Assembly: GCA_951813065.1 (NCBI GenBank)
Contig: CATOTH010000003.1
Location: 124,001-188,000, forward strand
Direction: 5' to 3'
Length of the DNA stretch: 64,000 nt
DNA from: an uncultured Bryobacterales bacterium
Lineage (GTDB): Bacteria > Acidobacteriota > Terriglobia > Bryobacterales > UBA6623
Below the pieces are notes generated by a model. It did not search any database, was not told where the DNA came from, and saw only the letters and a program-made list of their open reading frames with translations. The translations under genes were made by a program, and so were the position numbers. The number at the start of each line of letters is the position of its first letter. Positions within the stretch are counted from its first letter, which is position 1. Shown here piece after piece: positions 8,326-17,338 of this stretch.

Positions 8326-9852
8326 ATGAATTGCCTGAGGCTGGTTACTACCATCGCCGTTCTGATCGCCGCTGTTTCGCTGAATGCAGGAAACTGGAGC
8401 CGTTGGCGGGGCGCAAACAACGCCGGAATGTCAACGGGCACAGCACCATTGACATGGTCTGCCGAAGAGAACATCAAATGGGTCGCGGAAATCCCCGGGC
8501 GGGGCCATTCCACGCCGATCGTATGGGGCGACCGCGTCTTCATTACCACCGCAGTGCCGACCGGAACTGCCACTGAAAGAACTAGCCAATCCGCGACGGG
8601 CCCCTCGCCACGGGCAACGCAGCAGAGCGCCCAGCGCAGCGGCGGCAACGCGATGACACCCGCAATGCGCGAACGGCTGCTAGAAATCACAGGCGGCAAG
8701 GAGCTGTCCGAACTCAGTCGGGCACAAAGGCGTCAAGCCACTCAGCAGCTCCGCAGGGAATCGAGCAACGCGACGCGCAGGAGCGTCGCTGGCGGACAAC
8801 CCTCGGCGGGCGCGCGAGCAAGCGGTCAAGGTACGGCTGCCGGTGTCGAGCACAGATTCTTGGTGCTAGCGCTGGACCGGAAAACGGGGAACCAGATCTG
8901 GGAGCGTAACCCCATCACGGTCGCACCCCACGAGGGCTACCATCGCCGGTACGGGAGCTTCGCCTCAAGTTCGCCTGTCACGGATGGCAAGCTCCTGTAT
9001 GTGTCCTTCGGTTCTCGGGGTGTCTACGCTTACAACCTCGACGGTGATCTTGTGTGGAAAAAGGACTACGGTGTGACGATGCGGATGGCCAATGCATTCG
9101 GAGAGGGCGTTTCGCCGAGCCTGCATGGCAACACGTTGCTGCTGGTCTTCGACCACCAGGGCGACTCGTTCATCTCGGCGCTTGACAAGCGGTCTGGCGA
9201 GGAACTCTGGAGACGTGACCGAGACGAACGAACGAGCTGGTCCCAGGCGCTGATCACCGAGTACAGTGGTCGCGCACAGGCCATTGTCGCGGCATCAGGC
9301 AAGATTCGGAGCTACGACCTGGCGACCGGTGACGTGATCTGGGAATGCGCCGGCCTCGGGTCGAATGCCATACCAGCCGTGATCCGGGAAGGCGATGTCG
9401 TTTACGCGATGACGGGACATCGGAACCCGAACCTGCTGGCCATCCGTCTGGGCGGCGAGGGTGACATCACGGGTTCCAACCATGTGCTTTGGACCAATCA
9501 GCGCGGAAATCCCTACACGGCTTCGGCCGTTGTTCACGACGGCATCCTGTATCTCGTCACCGACCGAGGTCTGATCAGCGCGCTCGACGCCAATACGGGC
9601 GAACCCCACTATCAGCAGCAGAGGCTGCCCAACCCGTATTCACTAAAGTCCTCTCCCGTCGGGGCTGGCAACAGGCTGTATGTCGCAACGGAGCAGGGCG
9701 ACGTTGTGGTCGTCAAGATGGGCCCGACCTATGAAGCGCTTGCCACGAACACCATCGAGGGAGAATTCTTCATGGGATCTCCGATCATCGTCGACGGCGA
9801 GATCTTCCTCCGCGGACAGAACAAGCTCTATGCGATAAGCAACACGAACTGA
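8326..9852 (+). CDS. Exported PQQ-like beta-propeller repeat protein
   Basis: 508-residue protein with a signal peptide (residues 1 to about 21, ending LNA) and a GGAGG ribosome site 7 bases before ATG. It begins NWSRWRGANNAGMS, typical of secreted PQQ-like (outer-membrane-assembly BamB-like) propellers. Blades include FLVLALDRKTGNQIWERNP, VYAYNLDGDLVWKKDYG and ISALDKRSGEELWRRDRDE. Such proteins may be structural or quinoprotein-like; no catalytic residues are certain here. Residues about 81-173 form a Gln/Arg/Ser-rich low-complexity insertion that interrupts the first blades and is probably disordered. It is divergent from the DUF3604 gene. Binding of a quinone cofactor cannot be decided from sequence. 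Confidence 0.85.
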   Translation: MNCLRLVTTIAVLIAAVSLNAGNWSRWRGANNAGMSTGTAPLTWSAEENIKWVAEIPGRGHSTPIVWGDRVFITTAVPTGTATERTSQSATGPSPRATQQSAQRSGGNAMTPAMRERLLEITGGKELSELSRAQRRQATQQLRRESSNATRRSVAGGQPSAGARASGQGTAAGVEHRFLVLALDRKTGNQIWERNPITVAPHEGYHRRYGSFASSSPVTDGKLLYVSFGSRGVYAYNLDGDLVWKKDYGVTMRMANAFGEGVSPSLHGNTLLLVFDHQGDSFISALDKRSGEELWRRDRDERTSWSQALITEYSGRAQAIVAASGKIRSYDLATGDVIWECAGLGSNAIPAVIREGDVVYAMTGHRNPNLLAIRLGGEGDITGSNHVLWTNQRGNPYTASAVVHDGILYLVTDRGLISALDANTGEPHYQQQRLPNPYSLKSSPVGAGNRLYVATEQGDVVVVKMGPTYEALATNTIEGEFFMGSPIIVDGEIFLRGQNKLYAISNTN

Positions 9853-10121
9853 TCACCGGCCGGCGGCGGCTGGCCCCTGACCTGAGAGTGGCAGCTGTCC
9901 GCATGAGTTTCGCCCAGCTGATCCTTCGAACGCGAAGAGCGAGACAGCGAAGGAAGGCCCGACTGACGATCAGGTCGAGGGACTCGCGAAAAAACGACTG
10001 CAGCGATGGGTGCTTCAATCGGAGTGAGTTCACGACGTCTGCCGACTCCCCTGCGAGGGACTCCGCCTTGCCCGAACGCTGTTAGTAGTGCGACACTCCG
10101 ACTACCAAACGGGGAGCCCGC

Positions 10122-11138
10122 ATGAAAAACCGATTCCTTCTCGGAGCAGCTGCGGTCGCGCACTCAATCCTGATCTGGTGGATGGCCGCGACGCCGCTTG
10201 CCAGCCAAACCGTTCCGGCCGAGTCAGCTGCCGCGGCTACGGAACGAAAGGACTCAGCACGGGAGTGGACGCCGCCGCGCACAGCTTGGGGTGATCCAGA
10301 CTTGCAAGGAGTGTGGTCCTATGCCTCGCTCACGCCGCTCCAGCGGCCCGCAGCAATGGGAGACAAGGAGTTTTTCACACCAAGAGAAGCTGCCGCGCGA
10401 CAAGCGGGCTCCACGGCCGAACGCCCGCCTGTGCCGGGAGTCGTAGGCTCGTACAACTCCCATTGGTTTGACAAGGGGAGAGTGGATCCAAGCCTGCGAA
10501 CCTCGCTGATCGTCGATCCTCCCAACGGTCGATTACCTCCATTGACGTCGGTCGGGAAAGCACGCGTGCAAGCTCGGTCTGAGCGATTGAGGGACCGGCC
10601 TGAGTCCTGGTTGAACTTCCCGGCGTGGGCTCGCTGCATCACCTACCATGGAGTCCCTCCGATCTCCACCGGGTACAACAATACGTACTTGATCCTGCAA
10701 ACCCCTGACCATGTGGCAATCTTGGTTGAGAACATTCACGATGTGCGGATTATCCCCCTAGACGGGCGCCCGTATCTCGACGAGCGCATACGCCAGTGGA
10801 ACGGGGATTCCCGAGGGCGCTGGGAAGGCAACACACTGGTTGTTGAAACCGCCAATTTCAGCGACAAGACAGAGCACAGGTTCCCGTCTTCCAAGAATCT
10901 CCGCGCGGTGGAGCGATTCACCCGAGTGGACGAGTACACGATTCGCAACGAATTCACGATCGAAGACCCCGAGACCTACACGGCACCTTGGACCGCCGTT
11001 AGGGCGATGCCCCGGCTAGACGGATACCAAATCTACGAATATGCGTGCCACGAGGGGAACTATGCCATGACCAATGCCCTGAGCGGTGCCCGCGCTGAGG
11101 AGCGAGCGGCAGCGAGACAGGCGGGCGAGAAGGATTGA
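10122..11138 (+). CDS. Secreted protein of the WGDPDLQGVW family, function unknown
   Basis: 338-residue exported protein with a GGGGAG ribosome site 5 bases before ATG and a signal peptide ending at about LASQT. The mature part opens with the family signature WGDPDLQGVWSYASLTPLQRP, common in Acidobacteriota and some marine proteobacteria. Later blocks are ARCITYHGVPPISTGYNN, ILVENIHDVRIIPLDGRPYL and WEGNTLVVETANFSDK. The C-terminal part carries EYACHEGNYAMTNALSGAR with a lone cysteine-histidine pair (CHEGN). No enzyme family is recognised. A periplasmic location is predicted. It stands alone between the PQQ-like gene and the convergent MerR gene, so context gives no function. Confidence 0.8.
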   Translation: MKNRFLLGAAAVAHSILIWWMAATPLASQTVPAESAAAATERKDSAREWTPPRTAWGDPDLQGVWSYASLTPLQRPAAMGDKEFFTPREAAARQAGSTAERPPVPGVVGSYNSHWFDKGRVDPSLRTSLIVDPPNGRLPPLTSVGKARVQARSERLRDRPESWLNFPAWARCITYHGVPPISTGYNNTYLILQTPDHVAILVENIHDVRIIPLDGRPYLDERIRQWNGDSRGRWEGNTLVVETANFSDKTEHRFPSSKNLRAVERFTRVDEYTIRNEFTIEDPETYTAPWTAVRAMPRLDGYQIYEYACHEGNYAMTNALSGARAEERAAARQAGEKD

Positions 11139-11448
11139 TTCGGCTTCCAGCGCTGAGGTGCGTCGGGTTGTTGCAGCTTTCCCTAGCCCTCGCGAGCTCG
11201 ACTCATCGGTCGCGATGTATTCCGCTTCCAGCTAGACCCGGGCCTTGCTTGCGAAGCACCTGCAATGAGATGCGCCATCGGCAAGATTGGAACCCGTTCC
11301 ATTCCGCAACTGGAACTGACGACCAGCCTCCGCCGACCGGGGATCGAAGTCCCTCGTCAATCGCTCGATCCGAGTAGGCGGCACGGAACTCACCCGAGCA
11401 GCTGAATTCGCATGGCGGCTCAGGTCGGGGCGGAATGCAGGCCTGTTC
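11139..11448. other. Gap between convergent genes, nothing recognised
   Basis: 310 bases between the stop of the WGDPDLQG gene and the stop of the MerR gene. I see no convincing coding frame, RNA gene or strong terminator hairpin. Confidence 0.4.
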
Positions 11449-11982
11449 CTACTTGACTGCCCTGGCTTCTGCGACGGCTTGAACGGCGGTTTCTCCAGCA
11501 GCAGGCCGACCGCTTCCGGTATCAGCCACTCCCACCGGCTTCCGGGGCGACTCCCCAAGGCCTAGATCCCGATACAGATCCGATACGCAGATCGCCGAGA
11601 TCGGGCGTTCGGAATCCCGCAGAATCCCAACGATCCGTTCGGTCGCCTCTTCCAGATAGACCGCTTTTCCGTCTGTAAGGAAATAAACGTCCCGGTCGCC
11701 GTCGTCCAAGCGTACGGCTTCCAGAACTTGCCGGGGATTCAGGTGATTCAGCAGTGGGCGTATCTTCTGGAGGGACATGCCCTTGCCGCGCAAGCCCATG
11801 ATGAGCGAGATTTGCAGGACTTCAAAAGCCGTGTACATACGGCGGTGTCCAGCCTGCATCGGAGTGACCAAGCCCTGCTCGTCCCACCACTGCAGCTGTC
11901 GCAAGCTCACCCCGGTGAGTTCCGCAACGTCCAAGCTGTTGTACGTCATGGTCGATTCCGGAATCGGCATTCGGTCAATCAT
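11449..11982 (-). CDS. MerR-family transcriptional regulator
   Basis: 177 residues from the chosen ATG at 11982, which follows a GGAGGAAGG stretch by 13 bases (long spacing; a downstream in-frame ATG starts just before the helix-turn-helix). The N-terminus has the MerR winged-helix: YNSLDVAELTGVSLRQLQWWDEQGLV, then GHRRMYTAFEVLQISLIMGL and KGMSLQKIRPLL. The remaining ~100 residues are not a recognised ligand domain and lack the cysteine set of metal-sensing MerR proteins. The tail is alanine/valine-rich. It is transcribed divergently from the cytochrome c-PQQ dehydrogenase operon, and the shared region holds an 18-base palindrome, so control of that operon is plausible but inferred. Confidence 0.88.
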   Translation of the reverse strand: MIDRMPIPESTMTYNSLDVAELTGVSLRQLQWWDEQGLVTPMQAGHRRMYTAFEVLQISLIMGLRGKGMSLQKIRPLLNHLNPRQVLEAVRLDDGDRDVYFLTDGKAVYLEEATERIVGILRDSERPISAICVSDLYRDLGLGESPRKPVGVADTGSGRPAAGETAVQAVAEARAVK

Positions 11983-12127
11983 GGCGGTTTCCGTACCTTC
12001 CTCCAACACGGGCCACAAGCATATCAACACAGCGGACGATGTACAAATTCCAACTCAAGAATCCTGCGAACGAACGCCAATTCATCCGCTCCTCACGAAA
12101 TGCGCGGGTGATGTCGAGCGGCCAACG

Positions 12128-12140
12128 CTAAAGAGCGATT
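12128..12140. repeat. 13-bp direct repeat, copy 1 (half of the palindrome at 12301)
   Basis: CTAAAGAGCGATT occurs here and again at 12307-12319, 179 bases away, both between the MerR gene and the cytochrome c gene. Only the second copy is completed to a full dyad. A possible secondary regulator half-site. Confidence 0.4.
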
Positions 12141-12300
12141 CAGACCACTACAATCCTGCTACTACATTCCGAACCCAGCCCGACCCTGACAGCCACCGCA
12201 TCCAAGCCGAACAGACAGATCATATCACGTTATCGGGGACCGGCAGATATGCCGAAATGGCCGCGTGCCTAATCGTCCGCGCTCAGATCAGCGCCCGGGG

Positions 12301-12318
12301 ATCGCTCTAAAGAGCGAT
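12301..12318. promoter_or_regulatory. Perfect 8-2-8 palindrome, candidate operator in MerR/cytochrome c intergenic region
   Basis: ATCGCTCT-AA-AGAGCGAT is a perfect dyad of 8-base arms around 2 bases. It lies 79 bases before the chosen cytochrome c start in a 414-base non-coding stretch (11983-12396) between divergent genes, one of which encodes a MerR regulator. MerR proteins bind palindromes of this size. Operator function and the choice of ligand protein are inferred. Nothing else is recognised in the stretch. Confidence 0.45.
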
Positions 12319-12396
12319 TGCAACACCCAAACCCGGCGAGCCAAGCAACAAATCCGACTCGGGAACTCGCTGTGCGCTCACGCGAGATTGCGGATA

Positions 12397-13266
12397 ATGT
12401 TACGGCATCGGCAAGCGATGGGCATCTCGCAAACACTCCACACACAATGTTTCGCGCTGGTCTGTGCCGCGCTCGCGCTCGCTCTCGCCCGCCCGGTTGT
12501 GCTGAATGCACAGACCGATCCGGCCCGAGTTAACCCGCTACGGCGCGACCCCGCCGCGATCGAAGCGGGCGACGAACTATTCCACGAACGTTGCGCGGTC
12601 TGTCACGGCCAGCGAGCCCAGGGCGCGATGGCAGCAGACCTTGTCCGGACCCGAACTGTGACGCGAGGTGCGGAAGCAGCCCTTTTCGGGCTGATCCGCA
12701 ACGGAATTCCGGGGACGGACATGCCTCCGCAGCCTGACCTCGAAGACACGGGGATCTGGCAGATTGTGACCTATCTCCGCGCCTTGGCCCTTCCCGGCCA
12801 GCAGCCTCCCCTGAAGGGGGATCCCGATGCGGGTCGGAGGGTATTCCGACAAGCGGGATGCGTGTCCTGCCACGTTGTTGACGGCACGGGAGGGTTTCTG
12901 GGGCCACCACTGGATTCAATCTCGGTCCGCAAGACCAGCGAGCAGATCCGCATTGACGTGCTCGACCCCGATGCCACGCTGGCCGAGGGCTTCGAAACCG
13001 TGATAGCCGAATCACCGGACGGTCGGACGATCGAAGGAATCCTCAAGAATGAAGATACCTTCAACCTCGTGCTACAGGCCGCCAGCGGGGATTTCGTGAC
13101 GCTCCGCCGTGATCAGCTGCGATCGGTCACGAAGCCAGACCGATCGCAAATGCCGGCCGACCTCGGTACGAGCCTTTCCGCTGAGGACCTCGGGAACCTG
13201 CTCGCATTTCTTGACCGCCAGCGGGACCGATTCGTCCCGGTCAGGCGGGGCTTCGCGAACTACTGA
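12397..13266 (+). CDS. Diheme cytochrome c, partner of the PQQ dehydrogenase
   Basis: 289 residues from ATG 12397, chosen because it gives a basic N-terminus ahead of the hydrophobic core of a signal peptide ending LNAQ; ATG 12418 is the alternative and neither has a clear ribosome site. Two heme-c motifs: CAVCH (about residues 66-70), followed by an IPGTDMPP segment that may supply the methionine ligand, and CVSCH (about 155-159). The second half (DPDATLAEGFETVIAESPDG, RTIEGILKNEDTFNLVL) resembles the heme-binding domain of Pirellula/Verrucomicrobium-type proteins. It ends 11 bases before the PQQ dehydrogenase start, so they form an operon. The likely role is accepting electrons from that dehydrogenase in the periplasm. 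Confidence 0.88.
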   Translation: MLRHRQAMGISQTLHTQCFALVCAALALALARPVVLNAQTDPARVNPLRRDPAAIEAGDELFHERCAVCHGQRAQGAMAADLVRTRTVTRGAEAALFGLIRNGIPGTDMPPQPDLEDTGIWQIVTYLRALALPGQQPPLKGDPDAGRRVFRQAGCVSCHVVDGTGGFLGPPLDSISVRKTSEQIRIDVLDPDATLAEGFETVIAESPDGRTIEGILKNEDTFNLVLQAASGDFVTLRRDQLRSVTKPDRSQMPADLGTSLSAEDLGNLLAFLDRQRDRFVPVRRGFANY

Positions 13267-13277
13267 GGATTCTTCAG

Positions 13278-14870
13278 GTGAACACGACCCCAACCCTCCC
13301 GAGGCTGGCGCTCGTGGCGATTGCCGCGGCAACTGCGTCGGCCGTCCCCGTCTCGGCCCAACCCCTCGAAGAACGCTACAGGAACCCCTCGAACTGGCTC
13401 AGTTACGACCGCGACAACACCGGCCAGCGGTACTCGGAGCTGAGCGAGATCAACGGGGAGAACGTTTCCGAGCTCGTTCCGAAGTGGGTATTCCAATTCA
13501 GCCAGCTCCAACTGCGGACCGAGGCGACCCCGCTCATCCGGGACGGCATCATGTACTTGACGGCGGGCGGAGTAAGAGCGTTTGCCCTGGATGCCACCAC
13601 GGGAACCCGCATTTGGCGTTTCGACTACCCCTACAGGCAGCGCGAGGGCCGCCAGGATCCAAATTGGAGCCGAGGCTTCGGGATTTCCGGAAACCGCCTC
13701 CTCATGGGTACACCCGATTGCCACCTGATCGCGCTCGACAGCCGGAGCGGAGCGATGCTCTGGCGATCGCCCATCACGGCCAATCAGCCATGTTTCGGCA
13801 CGGCAGCTGCGCCAATCATTGCCAAGGACCGTGCGATGATCGGCATTCGCGGAGGGGACAGCGGCCGGATCCGAGGGCATCTCGACGCGTTCAACGTTGA
13901 GACCGGCGCACGTGAATGGCGCATCTACACGATTCCAGCACCAGGCGATCCCGGCTCGGAGACTTGGCCAGACACCGAAGTATGGAAAGTCGGAGGAGGA
14001 GCGCCGTGGACCAGCGGCACCTACGATCCTGAACTCGACCTCCTCTATTGGCCGACCGGCAACCCCGGACCCAAGGACTTCGACGGGCGGGACCGCGAGG
14101 GCGACAACCTCTACACAGCCTCGCTGCTGGCCTTACGACCCGATGACGGGGAGCTGGCATGGCACTTTCAGTTCACTCCCCATGACGAGCACGACTGGGA
14201 TGCGAATCAGACCCCGGTCTTGGTGGACAGAGCTTGGAATGGCGAGCAGCGGAAGCTCGTTGTGCATCCCAACCGCAACGGATTCCTCTACGTCCTTGAT
14301 CGGAAGACTGGCGAATTCCTGAGAGGAGCGGAGTTCGCCAAGCAGAACTGGTCGGACGGGTTTACTCCCGAGGGTCGCCCTTTGGCCAGACCGGAGGCAG
14401 CACCGAGCCCGACTGGCGCATATACCTGCCCCGACATTCACGGCGGCACGAACTGGCAAGCGCCAACTTACCACCGGGGCACGGGCCTGCTCTACGTAGT
14501 GTCACGCGACGCGTGCGGCGTGTACTTCCGGACCGGACACAGCATCGACCACATCGAGAGCGGAGCGGACAACTTCCTGCGAGCGATCGACTTGGACACT
14601 GGCCGCATTCGCTGGGAGATTCCGATGCTGGGAGTAGAAAACCGCGAAGTCACATTCGCGGGGGCCATGACCACCGCGGGAGGACTGGTGTTCTTTTCGA
14701 GCCGCGCCGGTTACTTCATGGCCGCCGACGCGGTCTCGGGCAAGATCCTCTGGCGGTTCAACACTGGCGGATCCATCCGGGCCTCGCCGGTCACGTTCCT
14801 CGCCCAAGGGAAGCAGTATGTCGCAGTGACGACCAAGGCCGGGGTCTTCGCGTTCGGCCTGCACGACTGA
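13278..14870 (+). CDS. PQQ-dependent dehydrogenase (quinoprotein alcohol dehydrogenase type)
   Basis: 530-residue periplasmic quinoprotein starting with GTG and a signal peptide ending VSAQ. It oxidises an alcohol or similar substrate through pyrroloquinoline quinone. Family features: NWLSYDRDNTGQRYSELSEIN after the signal, WPTGNPGPKDFDGRDREGDN, HDEHDWDANQTPVL, and the late tryptophan-docking-type blades (GKILWRFNTGGSIRASPVTF). There is no adjacent cysteine pair as in classical methanol dehydrogenases, and no fused cytochrome; the upstream diheme cytochrome gene likely supplies that function. PQQ biosynthesis genes are not in the window. It is slightly shorter than methanol dehydrogenases (about 570-600). 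The substrate cannot be read from sequence. Confidence 0.88.
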   Translation: MNTTPTLPRLALVAIAAATASAVPVSAQPLEERYRNPSNWLSYDRDNTGQRYSELSEINGENVSELVPKWVFQFSQLQLRTEATPLIRDGIMYLTAGGVRAFALDATTGTRIWRFDYPYRQREGRQDPNWSRGFGISGNRLLMGTPDCHLIALDSRSGAMLWRSPITANQPCFGTAAAPIIAKDRAMIGIRGGDSGRIRGHLDAFNVETGAREWRIYTIPAPGDPGSETWPDTEVWKVGGGAPWTSGTYDPELDLLYWPTGNPGPKDFDGRDREGDNLYTASLLALRPDDGELAWHFQFTPHDEHDWDANQTPVLVDRAWNGEQRKLVVHPNRNGFLYVLDRKTGEFLRGAEFAKQNWSDGFTPEGRPLARPEAAPSPTGAYTCPDIHGGTNWQAPTYHRGTGLLYVVSRDACGVYFRTGHSIDHIESGADNFLRAIDLDTGRIRWEIPMLGVENREVTFAGAMTTAGGLVFFSSRAGYFMAADAVSGKILWRFNTGGSIRASPVTFLAQGKQYVAVTTKAGVFAFGLHD

Positions 14871-14889
14871 GCGGGGAATGCTTTCCCGC
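14871..14889 (+). terminator. Hairpin directly after the PQQ dehydrogenase stop
   Basis: GCGGGGAA-TGC-TTTCCCGC forms an 8-pair stem with one G-U pair and a 3-base loop, beginning at the base after the stop codon. No T-run follows, so intrinsic termination is doubtful; it may protect the 3' end or act with a factor. Confidence 0.35.
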
Positions 14890-14948
14890 AATGGGAACTG
14901 AGGTGCGGTGGCCACGCCGCGGGAGTCGTCTTCAGGTCATTAGAAAAC

Positions 14949-15000
14949 AATAAGCGAAAAAAATACGTTTATTCCTTGACTTTTTCTACATAATCAGTCG
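14949..15000 (+). promoter_or_regulatory. AT-rich upstream region with imperfect dyad
   Basis: An unusually AT-rich stretch in a GC-rich genome. It includes an imperfect inverted repeat, AATAAGCG (14949-14956) and CGTTTATT (14966-14973), then CATAAT (14989-14994), which could be a -10 element for the gene starting at 15043. No good -35 is present at the right distance. A promoter or operator role is tentative. Confidence 0.35.
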
Positions 15001-15042
15001 ATGATTGCAAGAGATGCGAGCGAACGCTCGTGTGGAGACTGC

Positions 15043-15609
15043 ATGACACTCGACCCGGAATCCTTTGCCATTGCGCGGACAACCATCATATTTGCCGTCC
15101 TGTTCCTGCTCGCCGCCAAGGTTTGGCGCGAATGCGCGATCGAGGTCCTGCGGCGAAAGCTCCAGGCTCTGGAGATCGAACTCTTCGAGTTTGCGAGGCA
15201 CGGTCATCTCACGGTGGGACACCCGGCATACGCCATGGTCCGCAACAGCATCACGAACCTAGCCGCATCGGCGCACGAGATGAGCGTGACCCGCCTTTTC
15301 CTGGCGACCGCGTTGGGCAGTGCCGCGACGCGGGCCGAAACCCTCGCCCGGCACCACAGAGAGTGGGAGGCAGCCTTAGGCCAAGTGTCCGGCGAGGATA
15401 CCCGGCTCGGCATTGTTGACCTGCGGGAACGCCTCCATCTCGAAGTCAGGCGATGCTTGCTGTTCGGCCCCGTGCCGGTCGAGTCGCTGCCAGCGGTTAC
15501 CGCATGGTTGACAGCACCGTGGCAGCGGATCTGCTTGCAATTGGCGCGGAGAGCGCGCTTCGCGGAAATCGACGCGAAGAGCGTACGACGGGTATCGGTA
15601 CCCGCCTGA
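15043..15609 (+). CDS. Membrane-anchored protein of unknown function
   Basis: 188 residues from ATG 15043, chosen for its TGGAG ribosome site 6 bases upstream. One predicted transmembrane segment (residues about 8-28, IARTTIIFAVLFLLAAKVW) is followed by a basic helical region (EVLRRKLQALEIELFEFA) that may be a coiled coil, then an alpha-helical cytoplasmic domain with HPAYAMVRNSITNLAA. Two cysteines occur late. I do not recognise a family. It stands between the PQQ dehydrogenase operon and a sulfatase on the same strand with about 100 bases on each side, and has its own AT-rich upstream region. A sensor, adaptor or structural role would be a guess. Confidence 0.65.
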   Translation: MTLDPESFAIARTTIIFAVLFLLAAKVWRECAIEVLRRKLQALEIELFEFARHGHLTVGHPAYAMVRNSITNLAASAHEMSVTRLFLATALGSAATRAETLARHHREWEAALGQVSGEDTRLGIVDLRERLHLEVRRCLLFGPVPVESLPAVTAWLTAPWQRICLQLARRARFAEIDAKSVRRVSVPA

Positions 15610-15708
15610 CCCGACAACCGGCAGATCTCCACCGCAACCGCCGCACGGTCGATTCCGTGCACCGATCTGCTTGACAAGAGCGGCTGGTAAACAGTCAGAA
15701 TTACTTCC

Positions 15709-17196
15709 ATGCCCACGTCCAGACTGGCCGTCCTTGTGCGAATGGCAGTCTGCTCGCTGACCCTCGCCATCGCGGGACAGGCCGGCCCCCCGAACGTGGT
15801 GTTCTTCCTGGCCGACGACCTGGGCTGGAGGGACCTGGGCTGCTACGGGAGCCAGTTCTACGAAACACCGAATATTGACTCCCTCGCGGCGTCGGGAGCA
15901 CGCTTCACGCATGCCTACGCAGCGTGCCCTGTCTGCTCCCCGACCCGGGCCAGTATCCTGACCGGCAAGTACCCGGTCCGAATGCGGGTTACGGACTACA
16001 TCAGCCCGGCGGGCGGAAACCAACCGGCATCGTGGGGCCGCAACACCGCGATGCTGCCGTCACCGTATGACGACCGTATGCCACTCGGGGAAACGACCTT
16101 GGCCGAAGCACTCTCGGATAGCGGCTACGCCACTTTCTTCGCAGGCAAGTGGCACTTGGGCCCGAAAGGGTTCTGGCCCGAAGACCAGGGCTTCGACATC
16201 AACATTGGAGGATTCGAGCATGGCGGCCCTTGGGGCGGTGACAATTACTTCTCGCCGTACGGCAATCCGAACATCAAAGACGGACCGGCCGGTGAACACT
16301 TGCCTGACCGGCTTGCCAGGGAGACCGCCAAGTTCATAGAGAACCATCGCGACGATCCCTTCCTTGCATACCTGTCGTTCTATTCGGTCCACACGCCGCT
16401 CATGACCACGGAAGAGTTGGAGCGGAAGTACATGGAAAAGGCTCGCCGGCTGACATTCTCCGGGCCGCGGTTCATCCTCGAGGGATTCCGCGACGCCCGC
16501 CAGGTCCAGGATCACGCAGTGTATGGGGGCATGGTAGAAGCGCTCGACACCGCCGTGGGCAGGGTGCTCCGGGCCTTGGAATCGAACGGTCTCGACTCGA
16601 AGACAATCATCGTGTTCATGTCCGACAACGGCGGTCTGAGCACCTCGGAAGGATCGCCTACCGCGAACTTGCCCCTGCGGGCAGGCAAGGGCTGGCTGTA
16701 CGAGGGCGGCATACGCGAACCGATGATCATCCGCGCTCCGGGCGTCACGTCTGCGCGCTCCGTCATCCATTCCCCCGTGACCAGCACCGACTTCTACCCG
16801 ACGCTGTTGGACCTCGCAGGCCTGCGCAAGCGGCCTCGGCAACATGTGGACGGGACGAGTCTCGTTCCACTACTGCGAGGCCAGCGGATCGATAGGGGCC
16901 CAATTTTCTGGCACTACCCGCACTACGGAAACCAGGGCGGAGCCCCGGGAGCTGCAATTCGCGAAGGCAACTGGAAACTCATCCGGTGGTACGAGGATGG
17001 GGCCACTGAACTATACAACCTGGGGAATGATGCCGCAGAACGATACGATCTCTCTGAACTCGTTCCGAACAGGGCGGCAAACCTAGCAAAGACGCTGGAC
17101 AAGTGGCTGAACGAAGTCGGCGCCAACATGCCGTCCTTGAACCCCAGCTACTCGGCAGACAAACCATCAGGACGGCTTCCCCCAGACAGACGCTGA
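15709..17196 (+). CDS. Secreted sulfatase (arylsulfatase A type)
   Basis: 495-residue sulfatase that would hydrolyse sulfate esters outside the cytoplasm. A signal peptide ends near AIAGQAG. Metal-binding LADDLGW follows, then the catalytic motif CSPTR at residues 76-80, whose cysteine is converted to formylglycine, and TGKYPVR. Later blocks are FAGKWHLGPKGFWPEDQGFD, SDNGGLSTSEG and the LPLRAGKGWLYEGGIREP segment. Because the motif has Cys (not Ser), activation by formylglycine-generating enzyme is expected; no such gene is in the window. The EF-hand gene follows on the same strand after 142 bases. The substrate is probably a sulfated glycan, but this is not shown. Confidence 0.93.
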   Translation: MPTSRLAVLVRMAVCSLTLAIAGQAGPPNVVFFLADDLGWRDLGCYGSQFYETPNIDSLAASGARFTHAYAACPVCSPTRASILTGKYPVRMRVTDYISPAGGNQPASWGRNTAMLPSPYDDRMPLGETTLAEALSDSGYATFFAGKWHLGPKGFWPEDQGFDINIGGFEHGGPWGGDNYFSPYGNPNIKDGPAGEHLPDRLARETAKFIENHRDDPFLAYLSFYSVHTPLMTTEELERKYMEKARRLTFSGPRFILEGFRDARQVQDHAVYGGMVEALDTAVGRVLRALESNGLDSKTIIVFMSDNGGLSTSEGSPTANLPLRAGKGWLYEGGIREPMIIRAPGVTSARSVIHSPVTSTDFYPTLLDLAGLRKRPRQHVDGTSLVPLLRGQRIDRGPIFWHYPHYGNQGGAPGAAIREGNWKLIRWYEDGATELYNLGNDAAERYDLSELVPNRAANLAKTLDKWLNEVGANMPSLNPSYSADKPSGRLPPDRR

Positions 17197-17338
17197 GCCA
17201 ATCCGCAGTGGTGAGGGCTCCCAGCACAGCCACGCATGCAACCAAGAATGCCTAAACAAGGACCTTTGTGCAAGCATGTTGCATAAATAGAGCTCGATTA
17301 CACTCAATCTAGGAAATTACGGTATAGTAGATGACACA

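Noticed and set aside
14975..15000. TTGACT as a -35 box
   Set aside because: No acceptable -10 element at 16-18 bases; only CATAAT at a wrong distance.
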